From: Terriglobia bacterium
GTDB taxonomy: Bacteria; Acidobacteriota; Terriglobia; Bryobacterales; Bryobacteraceae
Direction of reading: 5' to 3'
NCBI GenBank assembly: GCA_020073345.1
Contig: JAIQFI010000012.1
Coordinates: 62,001 to 126,000, forward strand
Length of the DNA stretch: 64,000 nt
Shown here: positions 26,189-36,759 of the stretch, piece after piece
Numbering within the stretch: position 1 is the first letter of the stretch
Layout of the letters: every line of letters starts with the position of its first letter
The notes under the pieces: generated by a model
Databases searched by the model: none
The model's input: only the letters and a program-made list of their open reading frames with translations
Told to the model about the DNA's origin: nothing
Position numbers and translations under genes: made by a program

Positions 26189-27610
26189 TCAGTCGTTGAC
26201 GTCGATGTTGTCGGTGAAGCAACTGTCGAACGCGCGGTCCAGCACGTCCTCCGTCAGTTGCTTCGGCAGTGACTCGAAGTTGATGATGTCGATGGCGTGG
26301 CTGATGACGTCGCGGGGGTGGCAGCGGCGGTAGCGTTTGCCGCCGTCGACATAGTGTTTGTTGACGAAGGTCTCAATGACGCCCGGGGCGCAATCGAGCA
26401 TGCGCGAATCGGTGAAACGCTCGAAAATCTCCACGAACTCGTTTTTCCCGGGGCTGCGCAGGAACATCTTGTACTGAATGCGGCGCAGGAAGGCTTCATC
26501 GCCCAGTTGGTCGGGCCGCAGGTTGGTGGAGAAAATCAGAAACGCCTCGAAGGGCACGGTCATCTTGCCGCCTGCCTGGAAGCTCAGATAATCCACGTGG
26601 CGCTCCATGGGAACGATCCAGCGGTTCAGGATCTCGGCAGGCGAAGCCTTCTGGCGGCCGAAGTCGTCAATCAGATAGATGCCGTTGTTGGCCTTAAGCT
26701 GGAAAGGTGCATCGTAGACTTTCGAGACCTTGTTGAAGCTCAGATCCAGCATATCGAGACTCAGTTCGCCGCCGGTGATGATGAAAGGGCGGCGGCATTT
26801 GAACCAGCGGCGGTCGTAGCCGTGATCGCGATCGATCGCGACGCTGTCGTAGGTGTCATCGTCCAGTTTCTGGTGATAAATCGGGTCGTAAAGCTGCACG
26901 ATGTTGCCCTGGCACTCGATCGCGTAGGGCAGGTAAATGGGCGCCGTCTCCACCCGGAACAGCGATTCGGCCAAGGCGGTCTTGCCGTTGCCGGGCTGGC
27001 CGTAAATCAGGAACGACTTGTTGGAGTTCACCGCGGGTCCGATACGCGCCAGAATGTCCTGCTCGACCACCAGATGCTTGAAGGCGCGGTGGAGCGACGC
27101 CGGCGACAGCCAGTTCTCCGCCAGGCGCTGCCGCCGCACCACCTCCGCGTACTGGTGGAGAGGCACTGGAATCGTCCCGGTATATTGATTGCTCTCCAGG
27201 TATTCCCGCGTCAGATTCCGGCCGGACTCGGTCAGCGCAAAGATTCCCGAGCTGTTGCCCATGCCCAGCGACTTCCTGATCCCCACGTAATGCTGCCGCT
27301 TCAGGGTCTCCAGCAAGTCGTCAATGAGGCTGTACTGCAGTCCCAGGAGGCTGGCTAAATCTCGTCCCATCACCTCGCCGCGGAAATAGAGAAACTTCAG
27401 AATCAGCTGTTCGATCAAGGCCAGGGATATACCGGTGTCTTCCAGAGATTCCGGCATGGGCGGGACGACGCCCAGATCGTCCGGGACAACACCAGACTGA
27501 GCGGGCTCCGCTGCGATCGGCGCCGGCATGGGCGGTGGGACGACGGGGCGGGGAATATTGATTTGAATGCCGCTGCGCAAGGGCGCGCTCGAATCGGTTG
27601 TGGCGCTCAC
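26189..27610 (-). CDS. AAA+ ATPase with N-terminal winged-helix-like region
   Basis: A 473-residue protein. After a Pro-rich leader (residues 12-55), residues 60-150 form a helical region resembling a winged helix (ALIEQLILKFLYFRGEVMGRDLASLLGLQYSLIDDLLETLKRQHYVGI). An AAA+ domain follows: Walker A in IYGQPGNGKTALAESLF, Walker B-like NNGIYLIDDFGRQKASPAEILNRW, sensor-1-like FLIFSTNLRPDQL and a lid with CHPRDVISHAIDI. The GTG start at 27610 has GGAGG eight bases upstream. Annotation pipelines call such proteins predicted ATPases with chaperone activity; the client is unknown. It is transcribed alone, 147 bases from the ABC ATPase gene. Confidence 0.72.
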   Translation of the reverse strand: MSATTDSSAPLRSGIQINIPRPVVPPPMPAPIAAEPAQSGVVPDDLGVVPPMPESLEDTGISLALIEQLILKFLYFRGEVMGRDLASLLGLQYSLIDDLLETLKRQHYVGIRKSLGMGNSSGIFALTESGRNLTREYLESNQYTGTIPVPLHQYAEVVRRQRLAENWLSPASLHRAFKHLVVEQDILARIGPAVNSNKSFLIYGQPGNGKTALAESLFRVETAPIYLPYAIECQGNIVQLYDPIYHQKLDDDTYDSVAIDRDHGYDRRWFKCRRPFIITGGELSLDMLDLSFNKVSKVYDAPFQLKANNGIYLIDDFGRQKASPAEILNRWIVPMERHVDYLSFQAGGKMTVPFEAFLIFSTNLRPDQLGDEAFLRRIQYKMFLRSPGKNEFVEIFERFTDSRMLDCAPGVIETFVNKHYVDGGKRYRRCHPRDVISHAIDIINFESLPKQLTEDVLDRAFDSCFTDNIDVND

Positions 27611-27757
27611 GAATGCATCCTCCAGGTGATCGAGGACCCCGCGAAAATGGGGAACTGAGTTACCTATCGGACATGGGTGAGCGAACCTGCACCTTAGATA
27701 AGGTTCTAGTACGTCGACGCACACGGTACGGGTGCGACCGAAGGAAGCGAGAGAAGA

Positions 27758-28450
27758 TCAGGCCCGCTCTGCGTTTTCTTCCACGATGCGCCCGTCAAAC
27801 AAGTGAATATTGCGGTCGGCGTAACGGGCGTAGCGCGGATCGTGGGTGACCATGCAGATGGTGGCGCCGCCGCGATGCAGATCCCGTAACAACTCCATTA
27901 CAGCCTCGCCGTTAGTGCTGTCCAGGTTGCCGGTGGGCTCGTCGGCCAGCAGAATCGATGGATCGCCGGCCAGCGCGCGAGCTACGGCCACGCGCTGCTG
28001 CTGGCCTCCGGAGAGCTGCGACGGGTAATGCTTCACGCGATGGCTCATGCCGACGCGTTCCAGCGATTCGTGCACGCGCTTCTTGCGCTCCGCGCTGGGC
28101 ATGCCGCGGTAGGTGAGCGGCAGTTCCACGTTCTCGTAGACCGTCAGATCGCCGATCAGGTTGAATGCCTGGAAAATGAAGCCGATTTCGCGGTTGCGGA
28201 TGCGGGCCCGCTCGCTGAGCTTCAATCCTTGTACCGGACGGCCGTTGAGCTCATAGGTTCCGTCGGAAGAGGAATCGAGCAGGCCGAGAATCGCCAGCAG
28301 CGTCGATTTGCCGCAGCCGGAAGGACCGGCGATCGAGACATACTCGCCCTTCTTGATGTCGAGATGAATGCCTGCCAAAGCGTGCGTCTCAACTTCGTCG
28401 GTGACGAACACCTTCTTGACTCCATCCAGGTGAATCAGTACTTCGGCCAT
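27758..28450 (-). CDS. ABC transporter ATPase (MacB/LolD type), second copy
   Basis: A 230-residue ABC ATPase: Walker A GPSGCGKST, Q-loop in IGFIFQAFNLIGDLTV, signature LSGGQQQR, Walker [13 protein letters not shown] and H-loop in MVTHDPRYARYADR. It belongs to the same subfamily as the ATPase at 18274 but is clearly diverged. It follows the adaptor gene at 28483-29733 by 32 bases. No permease gene lies next to the pair; the next gene downstream is the AAA+ ATPase. Confidence 0.9.
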   Translation of the reverse strand: MAEVLIHLDGVKKVFVTDEVETHALAGIHLDIKKGEYVSIAGPSGCGKSTLLAILGLLDSSSDGTYELNGRPVQGLKLSERARIRNREIGFIFQAFNLIGDLTVYENVELPLTYRGMPSAERKKRVHESLERVGMSHRVKHYPSQLSGGQQQRVAVARALAGDPSILLADEPTGNLDSTNGEAVMELLRDLHRGGATICMVTHDPRYARYADRNIHLFDGRIVEENAERA

Positions 28451-28482
28451 GTGTGCTCCTCTCTCGGTTCGCTTCGTGTCCC

Positions 28483-29733
28483 TTAGTCCAAACGGATTCT
28501 TGGATTCTGATCCTGCGCCGACATGTCGGACAGAATCACCTGATCGTCCACCTTCAACCCTTCCACCACCTCGATGGTATTCACTGAGCTGCGCCCCAGC
28601 TTGACTGTGACGCGCGCAGCTCCCTTACCGTCAGGCTCCAATTTGAACAAGCTCACGGAACTGTCGGGTTGGCCGAACACCGGCCGGCCGATGTAAACGA
28701 CGTCCGCCAGTCGCTCGATTTCGACGGTCCCGTCCACACTGAGGTCGGGTACCGCGCCGCTGGGTAAAGGTCCATCCAGTTTGCAATCCACCGTGCGGGT
28801 TCCGTTGATCACGTTAGGATCTATTCGGACTACGTGCCCCGCGATGATTCCGTTCCGCGTATCGATGGACGCTTTCTGTCCCAGCAGGATATCCTTCGCC
28901 TGAGTTTCGGCGATCTGCAGCTCGGCCTGCAGCGTGGCCTGGGCCACCTTCGCGACAACCGTGCCGGAGGTGACGCGCGTGCCGACCTGCAAGGTCAGCT
29001 CCTGGACCACGCCGTCCGTTCCGGCGCGAATCGTAAGGTCGCCCAGTTGCTGTTTCTTGCGCTCCCAGGTCGCCCGCAACTTGTCGATTTGGACTTTTTG
29101 GGATTCCAATTGTGCGTCGATGGAATCCTTCATGATGTCGAGCTTTTGCTGCTCGGTATGAAAGCGGTTGGTGGCCTGTTCCCAATTGGCCTGGGTGAGT
29201 TTTACGTTCAGCTCGGTTTGAAGCTGCAGCTTGAACAGCTGCTCGTCCTTATCCTTGTTAAGCGAAGCCTGCTTCAAGGCGTTCTCGGCACTGGACACTG
29301 CGGCTTGCTGGTCGAATCTCTGGCTCTGCAGCCGGACCTTCAGGTCGGCATAGGTAGCTTCGGCCTGCTTCATCTGCCACTCCAGATCGTTGGCCGCGAG
29401 CTCCATGTCGGGATTGGTTAATACCATCAAGACGGTGTCGGGTTTCACTTTCTGGCCCGATTTTATCGGAACCTTGATCACCTGGCCGTCCTGCAGACTG
29501 GGGATCACAATGATCTCCTCCGGCGCCAGCTTGCCGAGACCCTTCCTTTCGATCACGATCGGGCCGCGCTTCACTGAATCGATCCACACAGTCGCACGCT
29601 CCACGGTTGGGGCAGCTGGCTCGAGTTTCGATACGCGCCAGCCCGCGGCTCCCAGGGCGGCGACCGTTACGATCCCGTAGATGGTGAACTTTATGCGCTT
29701 TTTTCGCGCGACGCCTTCTCGTTTAATATCCAT
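28483..29733 (-). CDS. HlyD-family periplasmic adaptor protein, second copy
   Basis: A 416-residue adaptor with a transmembrane anchor at about 13-31 (KFTIYGIVTVAALGAAGW), a lipoyl half-site (LGKLAPEEIIVIPSLQDGQVIKVPIKSGQKVKPD), a long coiled-coil hairpin at about 105-235 rich in Gln/Lys/Glu, and a barrel region (TIRAGTDGVVQELTLQVGTRVTSG). The overall plan matches adaptors of ABC exporters. With the ATPase 32 bases downstream it forms a second adaptor-ATPase pair. Confidence 0.87.
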   Translation of the reverse strand: MDIKREGVARKKRIKFTIYGIVTVAALGAAGWRVSKLEPAAPTVERATVWIDSVKRGPIVIERKGLGKLAPEEIIVIPSLQDGQVIKVPIKSGQKVKPDTVLMVLTNPDMELAANDLEWQMKQAEATYADLKVRLQSQRFDQQAAVSSAENALKQASLNKDKDEQLFKLQLQTELNVKLTQANWEQATNRFHTEQQKLDIMKDSIDAQLESQKVQIDKLRATWERKKQQLGDLTIRAGTDGVVQELTLQVGTRVTSGTVVAKVAQATLQAELQIAETQAKDILLGQKASIDTRNGIIAGHVVRIDPNVINGTRTVDCKLDGPLPSGAVPDLSVDGTVEIERLADVVYIGRPVFGQPDSSVSLFKLEPDGKGAARVTVKLGRSSVNTIEVVEGLKVDDQVILSDMSAQDQNPRIRLD

Positions 29734-29928
29734 GGTTTCCTATGTGACGTTCTGTGGAAGCCCGCACGCTTCGGGTCGGCCAGTGACTCATCAGGGCACG
29801 CCTTCTGCCATTCCACGGGCTACAAAAACGCCTGTAGTTACAAAGGTTTATAGCACCGTGAGCGATTGTATCATGCTACTGGCTGTCCGTTCCTGGGACG
29901 GCGCTGTGCGAATCGGAGTGGTTGAAAT

Positions 29929-30004
29929 TGGAGCGGGAGACCGGATTCGAACCGGCGACATCGACCTTGGCAAGGTCGCACTCTACCAGCTGAGTTACTC
30001 CCGC
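29929..30004 (-). tRNA. tRNA-Gly (anticodon GCC)
   Basis: On the minus strand the acceptor stem GCGGGAG pairs with CTCCCGC, followed by T and encoded CCA. The anticodon stem GACCT/AGGTC encloses loop TGCCA (seven-base loop TTGCCAA), giving GCC, which reads GGC. The D arm CTCAGCTGGTAGAG and T arm GGTTCGAATCC are standard. It lies in the interval between the adaptor gene and dnaA. Confidence 0.95.
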
Positions 30005-30084
30005 GCCCGCGGAGGGAAGGACCTCAAAGGACAGCCCTTATTGTCGCGCCAGCTGCCAGGAAAGTCAAATAGGAGGGGCTAATG

Positions 30085-30110
30085 GTAGTGGCTCAATTTT
30101 GAGCGACTAC
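30085..30110. repeat. Imperfect palindrome (12-bp arms, 2-bp centre)
   Basis: Arms 30085-30096 and 30099-30110 (GTAGTGGCTCAA and TTGAGCGACTAC) are complementary except at one position. No T-run follows on either strand, so it resembles an operator more than a terminator. Confidence 0.5.
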
Positions 30111-30260
30111 CGGGCTAATGATGGCTCAATTCAGCCGCCTAGGCCCCTTGGCATATCCAGACAAACGGTCTGTCATCGAAATGTTTTACTACTTTTCCCC
30201 AGGTCGGGATGTGCTTGTAAGCCACTGAAACTAAACATGATAAACTACACAAAGTTTTTC

Positions 30261-30288
30261 TTGCCCGCAAAAGTTTTTGTGCTATGCT
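30261..30288 (+). promoter_or_regulatory. Candidate sigma-70 promoter for dnaA
   Basis: TTGCCC at 30261-30266 and TATGCT at 30283-30288 are separated by 16 bases and lie about 175 bases before the dnaA start. Each hexamer differs from consensus at two positions. The match is by eye only. Confidence 0.4.
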
Positions 30289-30462
30289 GAGATCCGTCGG
30301 TAAGCACGGTGGCCGTCGGAAGTCTTCCGTGCTTCACGAGCGAGCGTCGAGAATTTCCCCCGGATCAGCGTAAAGCCAAAGTGACGGATTTCCACAGTCT
30401 GTGGTAATCATGTGGGAAATTTGCGGCCGGGGATCGGATGGCGCCGGAAGGAGAACGACACA

Positions 30463-31824
30463 GTGGGTGGACATTGGGAGTCAGCTGGGGCGGTAGCGGA
30501 AGCGACAGAATTAAATACGTGGGATCTTATCAAAGCAAAACTCGCCGAGAGAATCGCTCCCCAGGAATTCCAGAACTGGGTGATGCGAACTGCACTTGAG
30601 AGCCTCGACCACGGCTCCCTGCGGGTTCAGGTACCCGATCAGGTGACCAAGGATTTTATCGAGCAGGAGTACACCGAACAGATCCGTTCCAGCATCCGGG
30701 AACTGAATCTTCCGGTGGAACAGATTGTGTACCTGCCGAACGCGGAAACGCGCACGGCCACAGTTGACGCTTCTTCTGTTTCGCCGGAGCCGGTGTTTGC
30801 ATCGGCGGCAGGGCAAATGAACGCGCGGTTCCGGTTCGACAACTTCGTAGTTGGCAGCTGCAACCAGTTCGCTCACGCCGCAGCGCGCGCGGTTGCCGAC
30901 AGCCCTTCACGCAGTTACAACCCGTTATTCATTTATGGCGGCACCGGAATGGGGAAGACTCACCTGATGCACGCCATCGGGCGGGAACTGCTGGAGAAGT
31001 ATCCTTCCATCCGTGTGGTGTACACATCCAGCGAACGTTTCATGAATGAGATGATCCTGTGCTTGCGCACCAACCGTATGCCGTCGTTTCAACGGCACTA
31101 CCGTTCCGCGGACGTGCTGCTGGTGGACGATGTGCAAATCCTGGGTGGCAAAGAGCGGATGCAAGAAGAGTTCTTTCACACGTTCAACGAACTCTACGAT
31201 CATCAAAAGCAGATCGTGATCTCGAGCGATTCCGCGCCGAAAAGCACGCCAGGCCTGGTGGAACGTCTGCGCTCGCGCTTCGAATGGGGGCTCATGGTGG
31301 ATGTTCAGCCCCCCGATCTCGAAACAAAGATGGCCATCCTCGACAAAAAGGCGGAGTCGGAGGGTGTTGAGCTTCCCGAGGAAGTCCGGATCTATATCGC
31401 CACGAAGACGAAATCAAATGTGCGCGAGCTGGAAGGTGCGCTGATCAAACTGATTGCCTACTCTTCGATTACCAGTTCACCGGTGACGCTGCAAATGGCG
31501 CAGCAGGTCCTCAAGTACCTGATCTCGGGCGGCGAGCGGCGGATCACCATGGATTCAATCCTTCGTGCGGTGGCGGAAAAGTTCAACATGCAACCTCAGC
31601 AGCTGAAGCAGAAGTCGAATTCTCGTCAGATTGCCTACCCGCGCCAAGTCGCAATGTATCTGATGAAGGATCTGACCCAAGCTTCTTTACCCGAGATCGG
31701 CAGGGTATTTGGCGGCAAGCACCACACCACTGTTCTCCACTCCGTCCAGAAGATTGAAAGGCTGCGCCAGACCGACACGGATCTCAATAGGTTGATCCAC
31801 AGCCTAATCGACTCAGTCCATTAG
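30463..31824 (+). CDS. dnaA: chromosomal replication initiator DnaA
   Basis: A 453-residue DnaA. Domain I (1-75) is the helical interaction domain; domain III (about 120-335) has Walker A GGTGMGKTHL, Walker B VLLVDDVQ and sensor motifs; domain IV ends with the DNA-binding signature VFGGKHHTTVLHSVQKIE. The initiator-specific SSERFMNEM is present. GTG 30463 is chosen because GGAAGGAG lies nine bases upstream; the in-frame GTG at 30412 would add 17 residues unlike DnaA. It binds DnaA boxes and opens oriC, and dnaN follows after a probable origin. Confidence 0.97.
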   Translation: MGGHWESAGAVAEATELNTWDLIKAKLAERIAPQEFQNWVMRTALESLDHGSLRVQVPDQVTKDFIEQEYTEQIRSSIRELNLPVEQIVYLPNAETRTATVDASSVSPEPVFASAAGQMNARFRFDNFVVGSCNQFAHAAARAVADSPSRSYNPLFIYGGTGMGKTHLMHAIGRELLEKYPSIRVVYTSSERFMNEMILCLRTNRMPSFQRHYRSADVLLVDDVQILGGKERMQEEFFHTFNELYDHQKQIVISSDSAPKSTPGLVERLRSRFEWGLMVDVQPPDLETKMAILDKKAESEGVELPEEVRIYIATKTKSNVRELEGALIKLIAYSSITSSPVTLQMAQQVLKYLISGGERRITMDSILRAVAEKFNMQPQQLKQKSNSRQIAYPRQVAMYLMKDLTQASLPEIGRVFGGKHHTTVLHSVQKIERLRQTDTDLNRLIHSLIDSVH

Positions 31825-32055
31825 TTGTTGTTGACGTCATCCACAACGCGGCTTCCGTATGCTCTGTGACAGCCTGTGAATACCTCCCGCCAGGCGGGTT
31901 TTACGCTTTCCCGACGCGCTCCTTTCCGCACAGCTTCTGATGGTTTTAACTCCTCGGTCTTGCTATAATTTAGAAAGAAATCAAGGTTTCCACAGGTACT
32001 ACGACTACGATTACTCTTACTTGATAGAGATCTAGTCAGAAAAACAACCTCCGCT
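31825..32055 (+). other. oriC: Probable oriC (DnaA boxes and DnaA-trio-like tract)
   Basis: The 231-base dnaA-dnaN gap contains three nine-mers one mismatch from TTWTNCACA: TCATCCACA at 31837-31845, GTATTCACA on the minus strand at 31875-31883 and GTTTCCACA at 31986-31994. Directly after the last box and a GG come triplets at 31997-32020 (TAC TAC GAC TAC GAT TAC, then TCT TAC). This is the order of the bacterial basal unwinding element known from Bacillus subtilis: DnaA box, short GC stretch, then DnaA-trios. An AT-rich flank precedes the dnaN start. Confidence 0.75.
31964..31969 (+). promoter_or_regulatory. Putative -10 element (TATAAT) for dnaN
   Basis: A perfect TATAAT lies 87 bases before the dnaN ATG, within the probable origin. 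No convincing -35 hexamer is seen 17 bases upstream (tggttt). If real, transcription would run through the unwinding region. Confidence 0.4.
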
Positions 32056-33168
32056 ATGGAATTCACCGTCAGTAGGGCTGATCTGGTTCGAGAACTGAAT
32101 CTCTCTCAGGGCGTAGTTGAGAAGAAGACCACAATTCCAATTTTGTCCAACATTCTGTTGGAAGCAGATGGTGATCGCTTACTGCTGACAGCGACGGATC
32201 TGGAGTTGGGAGTCCGGTCTTCGTGTGCCGCGAAGGTCAAGAAAAAGGGCGCGGGCACGATTCCGGCGCGGCGCTTATTGGACTACGTCCGGTTACTGCC
32301 GGAAGGCGATGTTCAGGTCAAGATTCTCGAAAACCAGTGGGCGAGCTTGGTATGCGGACGTTCCAAGACGCGCATTGCTGGCATGTCTCGCGAAAGTTTC
32401 CCGGAGCTGCCCGCGATGCCTGCCGTGCTCGCCGAGATACCGATCGGCGTTCTGGGCGGGATGATTGCGAAAACCATTTTTGCGATTTCGAGTGAAGAGT
32501 CCCGCTTCACGCTCAACGGTGCGCTTTTGGTTCTGAAAAAAGGCAGTATGGCAATGGTTGCTACCGATGGGCACCGCCTTGCGATGGTCGAAAGCTCAGG
32601 CGATCTTCCTGGAGTAACAGGAGCATACCGTGCGCTGTTGCCCCGCAAAGCCATGGCCGAACTCCAGAAGCTCGCCGCGGACGCGGCTCCGGATTCCGTG
32701 CTGCGCTTCGCGGGCGATGAGAATCATCTATTTTTCGAGCTGGGTGGCCGGATGCTGCTCAGCCGCAAGCTTACTGGAAACTTTCCGGACTTCGAGCGTG
32801 TGCTTCCCAAAGAGCATGCACACTCGGTTTCGGTGAATCGCGACGAGTTTCGCGGGGCCATCGAACGTGTGGCGCAATTCTCGGATGAAAGATCCCGGGG
32901 CATCCGCGTGGCGGCCGGCTCGGGCGAGCTCAAGGTTCATTCTTCCGTGTCTGAAACTGGCGAGAGCGAGGATAGCATCGCCGCCGCCTACGACGGACCA
33001 GCGGTCGAGATCGGGTTCAACGCGGAGTATCTCCTGGACTTCCTTCGTGCCGTAGCGACGGAAGAAGTCACGTTCCTGTTCAAGGACGCGCATAGCGCTG
33101 GCGAGCTTCGCCCAGGCGGCGAAAAAGCCGACAACTATCGCTACGTGATCATGCCGATGCGCATCTGA
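32056..33168 (+). CDS. dnaN: DNA polymerase III beta subunit (sliding clamp)
   Basis: A 370-residue clamp made of three similar domains; it encircles DNA and tethers the replicase and repair enzymes. Family hallmarks include TTIPILSNILLEADGDRLLLTATDLELGVR near residue 25, SRESFPELP, the central ESRFTLNGALL...MVATDGHRLAM, and the C-terminal RYVIMPMRI, close to the usual MPM(R/K)L ending. Length is normal. It lies in the conserved order dnaA-oriC-dnaN-gyrB with 36 bases before gyrB. Confidence 0.97.
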   Translation: MEFTVSRADLVRELNLSQGVVEKKTTIPILSNILLEADGDRLLLTATDLELGVRSSCAAKVKKKGAGTIPARRLLDYVRLLPEGDVQVKILENQWASLVCGRSKTRIAGMSRESFPELPAMPAVLAEIPIGVLGGMIAKTIFAISSEESRFTLNGALLVLKKGSMAMVATDGHRLAMVESSGDLPGVTGAYRALLPRKAMAELQKLAADAAPDSVLRFAGDENHLFFELGGRMLLSRKLTGNFPDFERVLPKEHAHSVSVNRDEFRGAIERVAQFSDERSRGIRVAAGSGELKVHSSVSETGESEDSIAAAYDGPAVEIGFNAEYLLDFLRAVATEEVTFLFKDAHSAGELRPGGEKADNYRYVIMPMRI

Positions 33169-33180
33169 GGAGTTTCTTGA

Positions 33181-35616
<2,436 letters not shown>

Positions 35617-35636
35617 ATTCGTCAGCGTCCGCAGTT

Positions 35637-35831
35637 CTATTTCGGATGCGGAATTATATCGAGAAACACATAAGTGTCGTCCTCGATCGCGAAGTACATC
35701 CGCCAGGAACCCGTCACGCGAGCCTGCCATATGTCAGCGGATTCGTAAAACTTCTTGGCCCGCAGCGACGGGTGCCTTAAGTCCGTCAGTACAAGGGCCG
35801 CCTGGTTGCCCTCAAGGACGCCATTAGTTCC
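35637..35831 (-). pseudogene. N-terminally deleted RelE/ParE-type toxin remnant
   Basis: An open stretch of about 64 codons with no usable start codon. Its translation from about 35789 reads LTDLRHPSLRAKKFYESADIWQARVTGSWRMYFAIEDDTYVFLDIIPHPK, the C-terminal two thirds of RelE-superfamily toxins usually found after AbrB-type antitoxins. The expected first ~28 residues are missing, and a TGA at 35832-35834 (minus strand) blocks the frame. The 5' part lies inside the antitoxin's coding end, as if a deletion had joined the two genes. It is almost certainly non-functional. Confidence 0.7.
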
Positions 35832-36079
35832 TCATGGGTGCTGAAGGGACCGTAGACACGGCCCTGGCGCACATCTTCCGCGGCTTCGTCCAACCGCTTC
35901 TGGATCGTGCGACGCTGTGCGGGTGTGTATTCGTCATCCTCTAGTTGTCGACTCTTGCGAATCGTGATGACGCCGCGGGCGGCCTCAAACTCCAGACGGT
36001 CCCCAGCCTTGATGCCCGCGCGACGGCGCACACTGGGCGGGACGATGAGTTCTCTGGATGCCCCTGCTCTCACTGCCAT
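35786..36079 (-). CDS. AbrB/MazE-type antitoxin
   Basis: A 97-residue protein with an N-terminal SpoVT-AbrB swapped-hairpin domain (LIVPPSVRRRAGIKAGDRLEFEAARGVITI, residues 10-40). The following DDEYTPAQRRTIQKRLDEAAEDVRQGRVYGPFSTHEELMASL is the usual toxin-binding tail of this antitoxin group. The last nine residues (RATRRPLY) do not fit and end within the truncated toxin, suggesting the gene's 3' end was replaced by a deletion. The DNA-binding part is intact, so it may still act as a repressor. Confidence 0.82.
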   Translation of the reverse strand: MAVRAGASRELIVPPSVRRRAGIKAGDRLEFEAARGVITIRKSRQLEDDEYTPAQRRTIQKRLDEAAEDVRQGRVYGPFSTHEELMASLRATRRPLY

Positions 36080-36140
36080 GCTCCGACCTCAGGATAGCGC
36101 AGGCCCTGGTATGCTGTTTTAGACGAGGAGAAAACCAATC

Positions 36141-36722
36141 ATGCTCAAGAAAATGTTTTATGCAGTTGCGGTGCTTGCGTTCACGGTGACCCTGGCGCTT
36201 CCCCAAGGTAAAGGCGGCGGCAAAGGCGCGCCCAAAGGCCCTGGAATGGCGTTGTCGTCGCCCGATTTCCAAGACGGTGGCATCATCCCCGATAAGTTCA
36301 CCCAGGCCGATCCGATGCCGGTTTCGCCGCGCCTGGAATGGACCAATGTGCCAGCGAACACGGAGAGCTTCGTTCTGATCATGCACGATCCGGATAACGC
36401 GCTGAACGGCGGGACCGACGACGTGTTGCATTGGATGATGTTCAACATCCCGGGAACCGCGCGGAGCCTCGCCGGCGGGCTGGCGCTGGATGCGAAACTG
36501 CCCGATGGCACCATTCAGGCGAAGGGAATTCGCAATGTCGGCTACATGGGCCCCGGCAACGCGGCCATCAATCCCTACCATCACTACACCCTGGAGCTTT
36601 ACGCCTTGAATGCGAAGCTCACGCTGGGCCCCGACGCCACGCGCGCGGACGTGATGAAAGCGATGGACACCCACACTGTGGGGAAGGCTGTTCTGGTCGG
36701 CCGCTTCAAGAGACCGCAGTAA
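36141..36722 (+). CDS. secreted YbhB/YbcL-type PEBP (Raf kinase inhibitor-like) protein
   Basis: A 193-residue protein with signal peptide MLKKMFYAVAVLAFTVTLALPQ, a short Lys/Gly-rich linker (GKGGGKGAPKGPG) and a phosphatidylethanolamine-binding-protein fold: SPRLEWTNVPANTESFVLIMHDPDNALNGGTDDVLHWMMFNIP holds the anion-pocket Asp and His, and GNAAINPYHHYTLELYAL the second motif. Ligands of bacterial PEBPs are mostly unknown. The linker resembles that of the cytochrome at 54077. It sits between the antitoxin and the convergent alr. Confidence 0.88.
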   Translation: MLKKMFYAVAVLAFTVTLALPQGKGGGKGAPKGPGMALSSPDFQDGGIIPDKFTQADPMPVSPRLEWTNVPANTESFVLIMHDPDNALNGGTDDVLHWMMFNIPGTARSLAGGLALDAKLPDGTIQAKGIRNVGYMGPGNAAINPYHHYTLELYALNAKLTLGPDATRADVMKAMDTHTVGKAVLVGRFKRPQ

Positions 36723-36759
36723 CGCAGTCAATTTTGCGCGCGGGTTACTTGTGTACAGA

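Larger units (their letters stand above)
30005..30462. other. Leader region upstream of dnaA
   Basis: About 460 non-coding bases. The left part has an imperfect palindrome (30085-30110) and a short directly repeated block (30076-30100 and 30111-30131, both with ggctaatg...ggctcaatt). The right part holds a candidate promoter, two copies of aaagttttt (30251-30259, 30270-30278) and near-consensus DnaA boxes: ATTTCCACA at 30388-30396 and, on the minus strand, TTTCCCACA at 30411-30419. These would suit autoregulation of dnaA. Confidence 0.55.

Noticed and set aside
26297-27358. Plus-strand frame of 353 codons
   Set aside because: It lies opposite the AAA+ ATPase, whose Walker motifs identify the real frame.
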